A stretch of DNA of 64,000 nucleotides from DASRHT01 sp035650355 (GTDB lineage Bacteria; Chloroflexota; Ktedonobacteria; Ktedonobacterales; Ktedonobacteraceae): NCBI GenBank assembly GCA_035650355.1, contig DASRHT010000089.1, forward strand, positions 65,940 to 129,939. The letters are read 5' to 3'. Positions 10,069-18,859 of the stretch are shown here, one piece after another (the stretch's first letter is position 1; each line of letters begins with the position of its first letter). Both the position numbers and the translations under genes were made by a program. The notes beneath the pieces were generated by a model. The model ran no database searches. It saw nothing but the letters and a program-made list of their open reading frames with translations, and was not told where the DNA came from.

Positions 10069-11232
10069 TCACTCGCAACTTCTTGAGCCATGTATTATAG
10101 TGCTTGCCTCTAAAGCAGAGAGTTTTCTTGCCTCATGTAAAGCCTTTTCAAAATAGTGCAAAACGTCTTTTTCGCGATGTGTGATTTTCTCGGTGGCAAA
10201 GAGCGCCCTGCCAAAGCGAAAAAGCCCATCCTGTTCAACGTGCTCCACGCTGGGCAGTTTACCAGGAGGAGGGAACCAGGACCTGCCCATAGGATAGGGC
10301 ATATGGAACGAAAAATGCGTATCCGGGAAGAGCGGAGAGGCTACTTCTATATGATAAAGCGCATAAAAGTCTTTTTCTTCGTTAATGACACAGTGAGGGC
10401 AGGTCTTAATGATGTAAAGATGTTCATAGAAGAAATCCCAGAGGCTATGATAATATTCTTCCTCTTTCATCTGTTGATGCTCCTCGCAAAGGAAGAGGTA
10501 GCGCTGATCCGCATTCACCGGGCGATAAAAGGAGAGGCGCGCATAGGGAAGCGGGACTAACGTACGCAGGGCTTCATTTTTACGCCTGTACCAGGCGTCT
10601 CTGCGGGTAGCGTATAAGGCGGCATGTTTTGTACCCCTCAGGTACCGGACGTGATTTTCTTTAGCCCAGCGCGAAGCCCAGACGGTCCAGTAAGCGAGCT
10701 GGAAGGCGGTAGCAAGCTCTAGCGAACCCTTATGCCGCCACTCTTCAACGAGACAGAACAAGGAGCGCTGGAAATCCTGACGCGTCAGCACATTAGCTTT
10801 TCTGCGCTCAACGGCCCTGGAAGCCCCTTTCTTGCGATGTTCCAGCACCTGCGCCTGATATTCCTCTCGCCACTGAGCAATCTCATCCTGATCGATAGCG
10901 AGAATCACGCGCCGATCATGAACGGGATAGAGCAGGTGTTGTCCTGCCTTAGTGAATAAGCGATGCTCCAGAACGGGAATTTTGCCTTCTCCCACCCAGC
11001 GTCTGCGCTCGGCACGGGAACAGCCCAGTAGCTCCTCCAGTTCCGTCGGTCCGACCGCCAGTTCTAGCGGAAATGTATTTAATAAGCGGATATATTCGTT
11101 CGCGTCCGTTTCGATCAGCGTCAGTAGTTGAGTTATGAGCAACTCCTTCGTTACTTTGACCTTTTTGGGTATCTTCAGAAACTCCACAATCTGCGCTTTG
11201 GCCAGGGTGGAGGCCATAAATTTTGACAACAT
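10069..11232 (-). CDS. Hypothetical protein with an N-terminal helix-turn-helix-like segment
   Basis: A 387-aa protein not recognised beyond one segment: residues about 60-100 (TELEELLGCSRAERRRWVGEG) resemble a MerR-like or excisionase-like winged helix that reads a short DNA site. The middle is rich in Arg, Lys and aromatic residues, and a CPHC motif near residue 280 may bind a metal. It may be a lineage-specific DNA-binding protein. It ends about 70 bp before the TetR gene on the same strand. Two starts are possible, 11232 and an ATG five codons later. Confidence 0.65.
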   Translation of the reverse strand: MLSKFMASTLAKAQIVEFLKIPKKVKVTKELLITQLLTLIETDANEYIRLLNTFPLELAVGPTELEELLGCSRAERRRWVGEGKIPVLEHRLFTKAGQHLLYPVHDRRVILAIDQDEIAQWREEYQAQVLEHRKKGASRAVERRKANVLTRQDFQRSLFCLVEEWRHKGSLELATAFQLAYWTVWASRWAKENHVRYLRGTKHAALYATRRDAWYRRKNEALRTLVPLPYARLSFYRPVNADQRYLFLCEEHQQMKEEEYYHSLWDFFYEHLYIIKTCPHCVINEEKDFYALYHIEVASPLFPDTHFSFHMPYPMGRSWFPPPGKLPSVEHVEQDGLFRFGRALFATEKITHREKDVLHYFEKALHEARKLSALEASTIIHGSRSCE

Positions 11233-11354
11233 CAGTGATATCTCCTACAGAGTAAGTCTGAAAGCATTGCATATATTTATGCAACCACTTAGAAGATACC
11301 GTTGTCGCAGCCAAAAGCGGAAAGATTGGGGAACACATTTTTAAAATTTATAGC

Positions 11355-11900
11355 TTATTCCGAGCGCATTTTCGCCATTTCTTCGTCAACGCTCTGCCTG
11401 TGCATACGCCTGATGCGCGCCTGGTCTATTCGCGCCGCTTCTTCAGCATTAGCAGGCACGAGCGGCGGAACAGGAGTGGGCTTGCCGTTTTCATCGAGCG
11501 CAACATAAATCACATAGCTGCTGGCAATCTTACGCACCTCGTTGGTCATCAGATCCTCAGCCGTTACTTCGACCCCGACCTCCATACTGCTCCTGCCAAC
11601 GTAGTTCATGCGGCAGTCAACATGCACAACATTCCCGATATAGGCCGGGGCCAGAAAATCGAACCGTTCGACGGAGGCCGTCACCACCGGACGTCGTCCA
11701 TGCTTGATGGCAACAACCGCAGCCGCCTCATCGACCATTCTCATAATCGTGCCGCCATGAACGTTGCCATGAGCGTTGCCGTCGATCAATTCCATCATGC
11801 GGCTGGTCACGCTGCGCGAATAGGCAATGCTTCTCCCCTGGCTTAAATCGACCTCCGGGAATGGCTGCACCCTGGACCGTATCTTTTCAAATGGATTCAT
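11355..11900 (-). CDS. Hotdog-fold acyl-CoA thioesterase
   Basis: A 181-aa single-hotdog protein of the YciA/BFIT (acyl-CoA hydrolase) family. The key pattern is clear: NAHGNVHGGTIMRMVDEAAAV, in which the Asn, the HGG turn and the Asp/Glu of the central helix form the active site, followed by the strand VTASVERFDFLAPAYIG and a C-terminal strand (ASSYVIYVALDENGKP). These enzymes hydrolyse fatty acyl-CoA to free acid and CoA in the cytosol as hexamers or dimers. The ATG at 11900 gives about 35 residues before the fold, a normal length. Chain-length preference cannot be read from sequence. Confidence 0.9.
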   Translation of the reverse strand: MNPFEKIRSRVQPFPEVDLSQGRSIAYSRSVTSRMMELIDGNAHGNVHGGTIMRMVDEAAAVVAIKHGRRPVVTASVERFDFLAPAYIGNVVHVDCRMNYVGRSSMEVGVEVTAEDLMTNEVRKIASSYVIYVALDENGKPTPVPPLVPANAEEAARIDQARIRRMHRQSVDEEMAKMRSE

Positions 11901-12055
11901 TTCTCGCTATTTGCTCCTTACACTTCAATCTTTGTCTCGATCAGAATTGCTCGGAGATATTATAGCAGGTTGCTTCTATGAACGTATCTGCTTCTCATCA
12001 TGTCCGCGCGCTCGTGCCTGCGGCGCTCGCTTTCGGGAGAGGAATAGTGTAGCAG

Positions 12056-12244
12056 ATGCGCTTCGATGGGCGCAGCGAAGAGTTGACATTGGCAATGCTC
12101 AAGTTAGCGGGCAACGCGAGTGATGCTCAGATCAAGCGGGCAGTCGCCAGCCATTTCGACCTCCCACAAACGTACCTCGATGGTCTGGTGGTCGTTCGCA
12201 CAAGCAACGCCATCATCGTCCGCCCAGAGGCAATTTACGGCTAG
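12056..12244 (+). CDS. Small hypothetical protein, possibly ubiquitin-like partner of an E1 remnant
   Basis: A 62-aa frame beginning MRFDGRSEELTLAMLKL and ending VVVRTSNAIIVRPEAIYG. It has an alternating strand/helix pattern and a compact domain-like composition; I cannot assign a family. Its stop codon (TAG, 12242-12244) is in the same frame as the next ORF, which resembles the tail of an E1-like protein. Small proteins encoded in front of ThiF-like enzymes are often ubiquitin- or MoaD-like, but this one does not end in Gly-Gly, so that reading is weak. A GAGAGG lies rather far (13 nt) upstream of the ATG. Confidence 0.4.
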   Translation: MRFDGRSEELTLAMLKLAGNASDAQIKRAVASHFDLPQTYLDGLVVVRTSNAIIVRPEAIYG

Positions 12245-12556
12245 ATTGGGCCGATAGTGTGGCATATTCCCTGGGGCGCGCTCTCACTGGACGAGTTTAC
12301 AAACACACGCATACTCGATTTGCCCTGCTTGCACATTGGCTTTAGCGGCGATGGCCTGTACGGCAGCGGTATATGGGAACCGGATTACCAGGTTCCCCAG
12401 GAGACACCTGGCGATCCCTGTGACTATCCGCTCACACGCCCGTTCGCCCTGGCCCTGACGGCTCTGGCCGTTCGCTCCATTACCGATTTTTTCAAGACAG
12501 GACAACGCAACGGTTTTGAGCTGACCTGGAACGATCTCAAGATCGCTTACCAGTAA
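12245..12556 (+). pseudogene. Probable C-terminal remnant of a ThiF/E1-like adenylyltransferase
   Basis: A 99-codon frame from GTG at 12257 begins abruptly (WHIPWGALSLDEF) without a ribosome site and directly after the in-frame stop of the preceding small ORF. The pattern PCLHIGFSGDG, then GDPCDYPLTRPFALALTALAVRS resembles the C-terminal region of stand-alone ThiF/E1-like proteins, but the whole nucleotide-binding N-terminal domain is absent. There is no room for it between 12245 and 12257, which suggests a large internal deletion. The family call is from memory of patterns and should be treated as tentative. Confidence 0.35.
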
Positions 12557-12771
12557 GGCTTCAAGACTCTCAGGCTGCTCCTTGCCAACAGAGATGAAGG
12601 AGTAGCCTACAAGTCACAACGAGGAAAAGCCTCCCAACACATTATGCCACCTGTCCTATCTTGTATTTCCCCATATTGACACATTTCAACCTTATTTAGT
12701 ATTATCTCATTAGTAGCATTTTATGGCAATTTTTCCCCCTGATGAAGTATTTCTATGATTGTGGGTAAATT

Positions 12772-13779
12772 ATGCATGAAGCGGGTTCCTGGCGCGCAGT
12801 ACTCGGCAGCTTGATACAAGATCGTCGGGAGAGGCAGCGAGTTGCTGATGCACTTGGCGTCCACCCCTTAACATTGAGACGATGGATCAAAGGAATATCG
12901 ACTCCGCCGTTAAGAACGATCACCCTCTTACCCGATATTTTCCCATTCCACCGCCAGCAGCTCATCAGTTTGATTGCTCAAGAATATCCTGCATACGCTC
13001 CACGGGAACATATTGCTAAAGAGGATATTCCGGCAGATATCCCCTCTGCTTTTTATACCCTGGTCTTCGATACCCATATCACGAGTCTGCCTCACCAGAG
13101 GAAGTGGTTAATCTGCCAGCTCGTTATAGAGCAGCTCTTAATGCAGCTTGATCCCCAGCAGCGAGGACTCGCCATCACCATCGCCGAATGCGTACCCCCG
13201 CCAACAGGCGAAAAGGTGCGCAGTTTACGAGTAACTTTGGGGAAGGGGACAGCCATCTGGCAAGAGTATATCGGCAAGAATACGCAGTTTTTGGGGGCAG
13301 AGTCACGGATCGGGAAAGTAGTGCTAACGGGCCGTCCAGTTGTTGTTCACAATGCTGGTCAGCAGGCGCGAATGTTTCCCGGGCATAATCCCCCTGCGGT
13401 ACAGAGCGCCGTCACATTCCCGCTGCTTCAGGCTGACCAGATTGCTGGGTGTATGGGTATTTTTAACGCGCGGCAACAGTATTTTACGCAGCCGCGTCTG
13501 GAAGTCATTAAACGCTATGCCGAACTGCTGACCATCGCTTTCGAACCAGAAGCGTTCTATCCTCTCGACCTGATAGAGCTTAAAATTATGCCTCCCTGTG
13601 AAAGACAATTTCCGGTATTCGCCGAGTTTCAGCAGCGCGTCACCCAGCGCATCGCCCTGGCCTCTGCCAGACAAGAGTTATTGACCAGACCTCAGGCGGA
13701 GGAGCTGGTCTGGCAGGAGATCGAGGAAATCCTGCTCCAGCTTGCTGCTCAACCTGAGGCGGCCAATATTTTTCAGTGA
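12772..13779 (+). CDS. Helix-turn-helix plus GAF domain regulator
   Basis: A 335-aa protein. Residues 8-45 form a Cro/XRE-like helix-turn-helix (RRERQRVADALGVHPLTLRRWIKGIS), then a linker, then a GAF-type sensor domain at about residues 105-265 (IWQEYIGKNTQFLGAESRIG, VTFPLLQADQIAGCMGIFNAR), and a C-terminal helical tail. GAF domains bind small ligands or redox cofactors, so a sensory transcription factor is likely. It is monocistronic, with the AT-rich interval 12557-12771 in front, and converges with the peroxiredoxin gene. No ligand can be named. Confidence 0.75.
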   Translation: MHEAGSWRAVLGSLIQDRRERQRVADALGVHPLTLRRWIKGISTPPLRTITLLPDIFPFHRQQLISLIAQEYPAYAPREHIAKEDIPADIPSAFYTLVFDTHITSLPHQRKWLICQLVIEQLLMQLDPQQRGLAITIAECVPPPTGEKVRSLRVTLGKGTAIWQEYIGKNTQFLGAESRIGKVVLTGRPVVVHNAGQQARMFPGHNPPAVQSAVTFPLLQADQIAGCMGIFNARQQYFTQPRLEVIKRYAELLTIAFEPEAFYPLDLIELKIMPPCERQFPVFAEFQQRVTQRIALASARQELLTRPQAEELVWQEIEEILLQLAAQPEAANIFQ

Positions 13780-13803
13780 GAAGGGGCCGGAACTCCCCAA
13801 TAG

Positions 13804-13840
13804 TTTAGCAGGTGTGACCAGATCGACCTCACCCGCTAAA
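13804..13840. terminator. Bidirectional terminator-like hairpin
   Basis: Inverted repeat TTTAGCAGGTG (13804-13814) against CACCCGCTAAA (13830-13840), 10 of 11 positions paired, with T-rich arms on both sides. It lies between two convergent genes. Confidence 0.55.
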
Positions 13841-13854
13841 AGTTATTGCCTATG

Positions 13855-14355
13855 CTAGAGATGCAGCTCCTCAATGGCGGCCAGCACCTCTTCGGCGTGC
13901 TCATCCGGCTTGACCTGGTGCCAGATTTTACGCACGATGCCCTCCTTATCGATTAAGAAGGTCTCGCGGCTCACGCCGATATATTTTTTGCCATAGAAGT
14001 TTTTCTCTTTCCAGACGCCGTAGAGCTGGGAAACGGTGGTATCGGTGTCGGCTAATAGAGGGAAGGGGAGCTGGTATTTATCGGCAAATTCCTTATGAGA
14101 TGCAACGTCATCGGCGCTCACACCCAACACGGCCACGCCGCGCTTCTGCATCTCGCGATTGGCGTCACGGAACGCGCACGCTTCCCGGCTGCAGCCGGGC
14201 GTATCGTCTTTTGGATAGAAATAAAGGACGGTTGTTTTTCCTTTAAGGTCCTGCAAGTGGACCTGACCATTTTTCACAATGTCATCGCTTCCTACGGCGG
14301 GAAGCGTAAAATCCGGTGCAGGCTGTTGGAGCTGAATCTTCTCCGTATCGCTCAT
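13855..14355 (-). CDS. bcp: Thiol peroxidase, Bcp/PrxQ type
   Basis: A 166-aa peroxiredoxin of the PrxQ/Bcp group, which reduces hydrogen peroxide and lipid hydroperoxides with thioredoxin. The motif DDTPGCSREACAFRD carries the peroxidatic cysteine C55 and the resolving cysteine C60 five residues later, the arrangement of the atypical 2-Cys PrxQ class. The conserved strands FPLLADTD and TFLIDKEGIVRKIWHQV are present and length is normal. Cytosolic; no export signal. It stands alone between convergent and same-strand neighbours. Confidence 0.93.
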   Translation of the reverse strand: MSDTEKIQLQQPAPDFTLPAVGSDDIVKNGQVHLQDLKGKTTVLYFYPKDDTPGCSREACAFRDANREMQKRGVAVLGVSADDVASHKEFADKYQLPFPLLADTDTTVSQLYGVWKEKNFYGKKYIGVSRETFLIDKEGIVRKIWHQVKPDEHAEEVLAAIEELHL

Positions 14356-14529
14356 GACAATTTCTCCTTTATAGTGATGGAATAGGTTCTGATATCTTCG
14401 CTGACAAGAAATGTTCAGGACGACCAGTCAGTTGCGTCCTGAACATTATGTGTGAACTATCAGTTACTTTCCGCATACTGTAACACATGGTATGCTTGAA
14501 ACTATTCCACCAGCAACAAAGGAAGACCT

Positions 14530-15717
14530 CTATCCTACCTGCGAAAGCATGCGCTCCAGCGCCACCCGTGCCCAGTGGGCCGTCTCCTCATCTACGCTCA
14601 CCTGGTTGATAACCTCGTCTTCAAGCAGGGCCTCCAGCACCCAGGCGAGATAGGCGGGGTGGATGCGGTACATGGTGGAGCAGGGACAGACAATTGGATC
14701 GAGGCAGAAGATGAACTGCTCAGGATGCTCCTGGGCGAGACGATGTACGAGGTTAATCTCGGTCGCTACCCCCCACTTGCTGCCAGCCGGGGCGCGCTCT
14801 ATTTGCTGGATGATGTACTCGGTAGAGCCGTAGAGATCGGCAGCCTCAACCACCTCGCGGCGGCATTCGGGATGTACCAGGATCTTGATATCAGGATACT
14901 CCGCACGCGCCTTGCTGATCTGTTGCACGTTGAAACGCATATGGGTCGAGCAGTAGCCCTTCCACAGAATAATGCGGGCGCGCTCTATTTCCTCCTCAGC
15001 ATCCTCGGAAGACATGGGATCTTTAGGATTCCAGACCGCCATCTGGCTCTCTAGAATGCCATATTTTAGGCCGGTATTGCGGCCAAGATGCTCATCGGGG
15101 AAGAAGAGGACGCGCTTGCCCTGGCTAAAGGCCCATTTCATCACGGCGGGCGCGTTGGACGATGTGCAGACGATACCGCCGTTGCGCCCACAGAAGGCTT
15201 TGAGGTTCGCGGCAGAGTTCATATAGGTCACGGGGATAATGCCGGCATCCTCCCCCAGCACATCGTGCAACATTTGCCAGCATTCCTCGACCTCTGCGAT
15301 ATTGGCCATATCCGCCATAGAGCAGCCAGCAGCGGGATTGGGTAGGATCACCTTTTGATGAGGACCGCTGAGAATATCGGCGCTCTCAGCCATAAAATGG
15401 ACGCCACAGAACACGATATAGTCAGCCTCAGGGCGAGCCGCCGCCAGTTGCGCCAGCTTGAACGAGTCGCCCCGGTAATTAGCATATTTGATAATCTCGT
15501 CGCGCTGGTAGTGATGCCCCAGGATAACCAGTCGAGCGCCCAGTTTCTCCTTCGCCGCAGCAATGCGCCGATCCAGCTCCTCGCCATCCATCTCCGCATA
15601 ATAGCGCGGAATACCATCAACGCGCTTAGACAGGTCATGTCTGGCACGCATCGTCGGCGAGAGCAACGGCAGGACACGCGCCTCCTGACTCTCTGCACAT
15701 TCAGTCTTGATAGCCAT
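14530..15717 (-). CDS. nadA: Quinolinate synthase NadA
   Basis: A 395-aa enzyme that condenses iminoaspartate (the NadB product) with dihydroxyacetone phosphate to quinolinate. It uses a [4Fe-4S] cluster held by three cysteines, visible in VFCGVHFMAE, IVCTSSNAP and DPIVCPCSTMYRI. The motifs LGHHYQRDEI and PNPAAGCSMADM of the substrate pocket are also present. It is the last gene of the nadB-nadC-nadA run, 115 bp behind nadC, with a strong GAGGAGG site before ATG 15717. The 115-bp gap contains a G/C-rich repeat (GTAGGGGCGAGGCTTGCC) like those at 22690 and 33530. Confidence 0.96.
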   Translation of the reverse strand: MAIKTECAESQEARVLPLLSPTMRARHDLSKRVDGIPRYYAEMDGEELDRRIAAAKEKLGARLVILGHHYQRDEIIKYANYRGDSFKLAQLAAARPEADYIVFCGVHFMAESADILSGPHQKVILPNPAAGCSMADMANIAEVEECWQMLHDVLGEDAGIIPVTYMNSAANLKAFCGRNGGIVCTSSNAPAVMKWAFSQGKRVLFFPDEHLGRNTGLKYGILESQMAVWNPKDPMSSEDAEEEIERARIILWKGYCSTHMRFNVQQISKARAEYPDIKILVHPECRREVVEAADLYGSTEYIIQQIERAPAGSKWGVATEINLVHRLAQEHPEQFIFCLDPIVCPCSTMYRIHPAYLAWVLEALLEDEVINQVSVDEETAHWARVALERMLSQVG

Positions 15718-15832
15718 AAATTTCCTCCTCAGGTGCTGTAGGGGCGAGGCTTGCCCTCGCCCTGCCTGCTCTCGCCCTTTCTTCCCTCGCCTTGCTTCGC
15801 TCCCATCCCAGGCCCACCTTCACCCCGGCCTG

Positions 15833-16675
15833 CTAAGCGAACTCCAGCGAGATATCGAAACTGGGTGCCGAATGCGTCAATGCGCCAATCGAGATGAAAT
15901 CAACGCCTGTACTCGCGACGGCGGCCAGGCGATCAGCGTTGGTGCCGATACTACCAGAAGCCTCGATTAGAGTCTGTGGCGCACGCTGGCGGATGTATTC
16001 AACAGCGCTGCGCATCGTTGCCAGATCCATATTGTCAAGCAGCACAACGTCCGCCCCGGTTTCTAGCGCCTGTTGCACTTCCGCCAGGGTCTCGCACTCG
16101 ACCTCGATCTTCAACAGGTGCTGAGCCGTTCGCCGAGCCGCCGCAATGGCCTGAGCGATTCCGCCTGCGGCCTTGATATGGTTATCTTTGATCAGCACGC
16201 CATCACTGAGTCCGAAACGATGATTTTGACCGCCACCCATCAGCACAGCGTATTTTTCCAGGCTGCGCAATCCAGGAGTCGTTTTGCGCGTGTCGAGGAT
16301 GCGCGCTTGCGTCCCTTCGATGGCATGCACGCAACGAGCCGTGAGCGTGGCAATGCCCGAGAGACGACCGAGAAAGTTGAGCGCGACACGTTCGGCGCTC
16401 AAGATGGAACGGGCCGGGCCATTCAACTGCGCCAGCGCTTCCCCTGCCTGGACGCTGGCGCCATCCTGGACCAGCAAGTTGATCGAAACTCGCTCATCAA
16501 GGGCGCGGAATGTTTCAGCCGCTACGGATAGACCTGCGATAACGCCCGCAGGACGAGCAACGATTACTCCTTCCGCCCACTGGTCCTCAGGAACGGTACT
16601 GAGCGTTGTAATATCTGCTGCTGCTCCATCTTCCTCCAGCGCCCGTTTGATAAGATCGAGCGGTGGTTTAAACAT
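15833..16675 (-). CDS. nadC: Nicotinate-nucleotide pyrophosphorylase NadC
   Basis: A 280-aa quinolinate phosphoribosyltransferase, which joins quinolinate to PRPP with loss of CO2 to give nicotinate mononucleotide. Signature stretches are LDTRKTTPGLRSLEKYAVLMG, GGQNHRFGLSDGVLIKDNHI and the C-terminal ASGSIG and DFISIGALTHS loops that bind phosphate. Its start overlaps the end of nadB by 8 bp, so the two are translationally coupled. Confidence 0.96.
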   Translation of the reverse strand: MFKPPLDLIKRALEEDGAAADITTLSTVPEDQWAEGVIVARPAGVIAGLSVAAETFRALDERVSINLLVQDGASVQAGEALAQLNGPARSILSAERVALNFLGRLSGIATLTARCVHAIEGTQARILDTRKTTPGLRSLEKYAVLMGGGQNHRFGLSDGVLIKDNHIKAAGGIAQAIAAARRTAQHLLKIEVECETLAEVQQALETGADVVLLDNMDLATMRSAVEYIRQRAPQTLIEASGSIGTNADRLAAVASTGVDFISIGALTHSAPSFDISLEFA

Positions 16676-18359
16676 GCTGTCCTCCCTCTATCGGTAACGG
16701 CATTCGCGCATGAGCATTGGCGCTCTGAAGTTGAAAAGCGTAATGATGACCAGCTTCACGCTGATCGGTGAGCTGGTAGTCCTGACGCCAGTGGCTCCCG
16801 CGGCTCTCACGCCGCTCTAGAGCAGCGGCAATCACAAATTCTGCCACCTGCAACATATTGACTATTTCAGCCTGCCGTGATGGATTCCTGGCAGGCTCGG
16901 AGGCAACGGCATTACTCGCCAGCACATGGTACAGGGTTCGCACCTGCTGACGCGCCTCCAGTAGCCCTTGCTCGTCGCGTACCAGTGAAACAAACTGCCA
17001 CATGATTTGCTGTAATTGATGCCGGACCTGTTGCATTGAGCGATCATCCACATTGCCGGAGGTCGATTTATAGGGTAAAGGGCTATCATAGCTAATCAGG
17101 GTCGTGGCCTTACGCAAAGACTGGCTAGCGGAGACTGCGGAACCCGCATGTTCGCTCACCAGTCCATCGGCCACGCGAACGCCATAGACCAGCCCTTCTA
17201 GCAGCGAATTGCTGGCTAACCTGTTTGCGCCATGCACGCCTGTGCAAGCCACTTCACCGACGGCATAGAGTCCTGGCAGGGTCGTTTGCCCGTAAGTATT
17301 GACTATCACCCCACCCATGCAATAATGCGCGGCAGGAGCGATGGGCAGCAGATCGGCGGCCAGATCAAGCCCATGTTGACGACAAATGGCAGAAATGGTA
17401 GGAAAGCGAGCGTGCATTTTATCAGCAGGTAAATGGCGCAGGTCAAGATACTGGTAATCAGTCTGCTCGGCCAGTATCTCGCTTAAAATCGCGCGTGCCA
17501 CCACATCACGCGGGGCCAGTTCAGCCTGCGAGCTATAGCGCGGCATGAAACGTTCCCCGGCATGATTGCGTAGGTAAGCCCCCTCGCCTCTCACCGCCTC
17601 CGAAATAAGGTGAGCAGTAGCATTCACCGTCAGAACGGTCGGGTGGAATTGCATAAATTCGAGATCGGCCAGGGCCGCGCCCGCCCGTAAGGCAAGAGCC
17701 AATCCATCGGCGGTTGCTCCCGACGGATTCGAGGTCCGTAACCAGAGGCCGCCAGCGCCGCCATTGGCCAGCACTGTAGCCCGCGAACGCAGCGTGAAAC
17801 TGCGCCCATTCCGATCAACCGCCTGTACCCCCACACACTCCTCATCCTGCATCAAAAGCTCATTCACATACGTCTCTTCATATAAGACAACCGAGGAACG
17901 GGTTCGCAAGGCCGCTATCAACGCACGTTCAATCTCCGCTCCGGTGGCATCTCCCCCCGCGTGCAACACACGCCAGCGACTATGCGCCCCCTCACGACCC
18001 AGCAGCAACCCATCAGAAGTCATATGCGCATCGCTCCCAGGCTGCGCTCGATCAAAACGGACCCCCATTTGAATTAGCCAGTACACGGCAGCCGGAGCCT
18101 GCTCAACCAGAATGCGCACAGCGTCCTCATCGCATAGACCAGCGCCGGCGGCAATGGTATCCTGAAAATGGAGCTCAGGGCTATCATCCTCTCCCAGCGC
18201 CACCGCCAGCCCTCCTTGAGCATAGCGCGTATTGCTTTCTCCTAACTGGCCCTTTGTAAAAAGAGCAATCCGCATGTGTTGCGGCAAGCGCAAAGCCACC
18301 GAGAGTCCCGCAATACCAGCGCCAACGATGACGACATCGAATGGTCGGCTATAGACCAT
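16668..18359 (-). CDS. nadB: L-aspartate oxidase NadB
   Basis: A 563-aa FAD enzyme that oxidises L-aspartate to iminoaspartate, the first step of de novo NAD synthesis. The N-terminal dinucleotide fold is VIVGAGIAGLSVAL, the FAD/substrate loop is ESNTRYAQGGLAVALG, and HGANRLASNSLLEGLVYG is the family hallmark near residue 380. The C-terminal helical domain of the succinate dehydrogenase/fumarate reductase flavoprotein group follows. A GGGAGGAG site precedes ATG 18359. It is first in the operon, directly behind two operator-like repeats. Confidence 0.96.
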   Translation of the reverse strand: MVYSRPFDVVIVGAGIAGLSVALRLPQHMRIALFTKGQLGESNTRYAQGGLAVALGEDDSPELHFQDTIAAGAGLCDEDAVRILVEQAPAAVYWLIQMGVRFDRAQPGSDAHMTSDGLLLGREGAHSRWRVLHAGGDATGAEIERALIAALRTRSSVVLYEETYVNELLMQDEECVGVQAVDRNGRSFTLRSRATVLANGGAGGLWLRTSNPSGATADGLALALRAGAALADLEFMQFHPTVLTVNATAHLISEAVRGEGAYLRNHAGERFMPRYSSQAELAPRDVVARAILSEILAEQTDYQYLDLRHLPADKMHARFPTISAICRQHGLDLAADLLPIAPAAHYCMGGVIVNTYGQTTLPGLYAVGEVACTGVHGANRLASNSLLEGLVYGVRVADGLVSEHAGSAVSASQSLRKATTLISYDSPLPYKSTSGNVDDRSMQQVRHQLQQIMWQFVSLVRDEQGLLEARQQVRTLYHVLASNAVASEPARNPSRQAEIVNMLQVAEFVIAAALERRESRGSHWRQDYQLTDQREAGHHYAFQLQSANAHARMPLPIEGGQHV

Positions 18360-18377
18360 ATCTTCTTCTCCTCCCTA

Positions 18378-18436
18378 TAAGTGTAGATTGTACACTTACA
18401 AGTCTGACAAAAAGAAAAGTGTCCTTTATACACTAA
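18378..18436 (-). promoter_or_regulatory. Two tandem operator repeats before the nad operon
   Basis: Site 1 (18378-18398) is a perfect inverted repeat TAAGTGTA-N5-TACACTTA. Site 2 (18416-18436) has the same 8-5-8 layout with 3 of 16 arm positions changed. Centres are 38 bp apart, and site 1 lies 19 bp before the nadB start codon. This suggests cooperative binding of a dimeric repressor. NAD pathway genes are often controlled by NiaR, NrtR or NadR-type factors; which one acts here cannot be read from the site, and no such regulator gene is in the window. Confidence 0.65.
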
Positions 18437-18563
18437 CCTTTTGCGGTTAAGTATACCAGAGAATCGCGATAAAAACAAGGGCACCAATAGACTAATACGT
18501 TACTAAATGGGCTATTTGCGAAAATCAAAATGGCTATAGGAGATCCTTTTGTAATTTTGGGGA

Positions 18564-18592
18564 TTATGAATCGTTGATACTAGTGATATAAT
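18564..18592 (+). promoter_or_regulatory. Sigma70-type promoter for the omega RNA/iscB transcript
   Basis: TTATGA (18564-18569), a 17-bp spacer and a perfect TATAAT (18587-18592). The predicted start near 18599 would place the candidate guide at the very 5' end of the RNA. Confidence 0.55.
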
Positions 18593-18599
18593 TTTTCAG

Positions 18600-18859
18600 G
18601 ACAGAGGAACGCATAGTCTTGATATCGTCAGGACCCCTCCCGTCAACGGGAGAGGCTTGCGTGAGCAAGTCTGCCCTGACCAGACTCAGCTAGCAATAGC
18701 TACGTTAGGAGCGAAATTAGGTACGGTGGGATGCGCGGCCAGTCCCACCCTCTACGGTAACAGGTTAAACATGGCGAAGGGTGAACCAAGTGCTTGTTAC
18801 GCCAAACCGCTCACTAACCTTGTCGAGGCCACCATTACCCTCGCAAGAGGAGGCTCAGT
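18600..18859 (+). ncRNA. Omega RNA (HEARO-type) of the IscB locus
   Basis: IscB nucleases are guided by a structured RNA encoded directly upstream of the gene (HEARO/omega RNA), with the guide at its 5' end. This 260-nt interval has the expected build. An outer stem GTCAGG/CCTGAC (18627-18632, 18675-18680) encloses hairpins CTCCCG/CGGGAG (18637-18652) and CTTGC/GCAAG (18656-18669). Then come GGTGGGA/TCCCACC (18725-18749) and the long stem GTAACA/TGTTAC with GGTT/AACC inside (18757-18800). It runs up to the iscB ribosome site. The guide would be the 16-20 nt just before 18627. Exact RNA ends are inference. Confidence 0.8.

Noticed and set aside
18600..18859. Reading the iscB leader as a CRISPR repeat or tracrRNA
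   Set aside because: There is no array or cas gene; the layout and protein are IscB, whose guide RNA is a single omega RNA.
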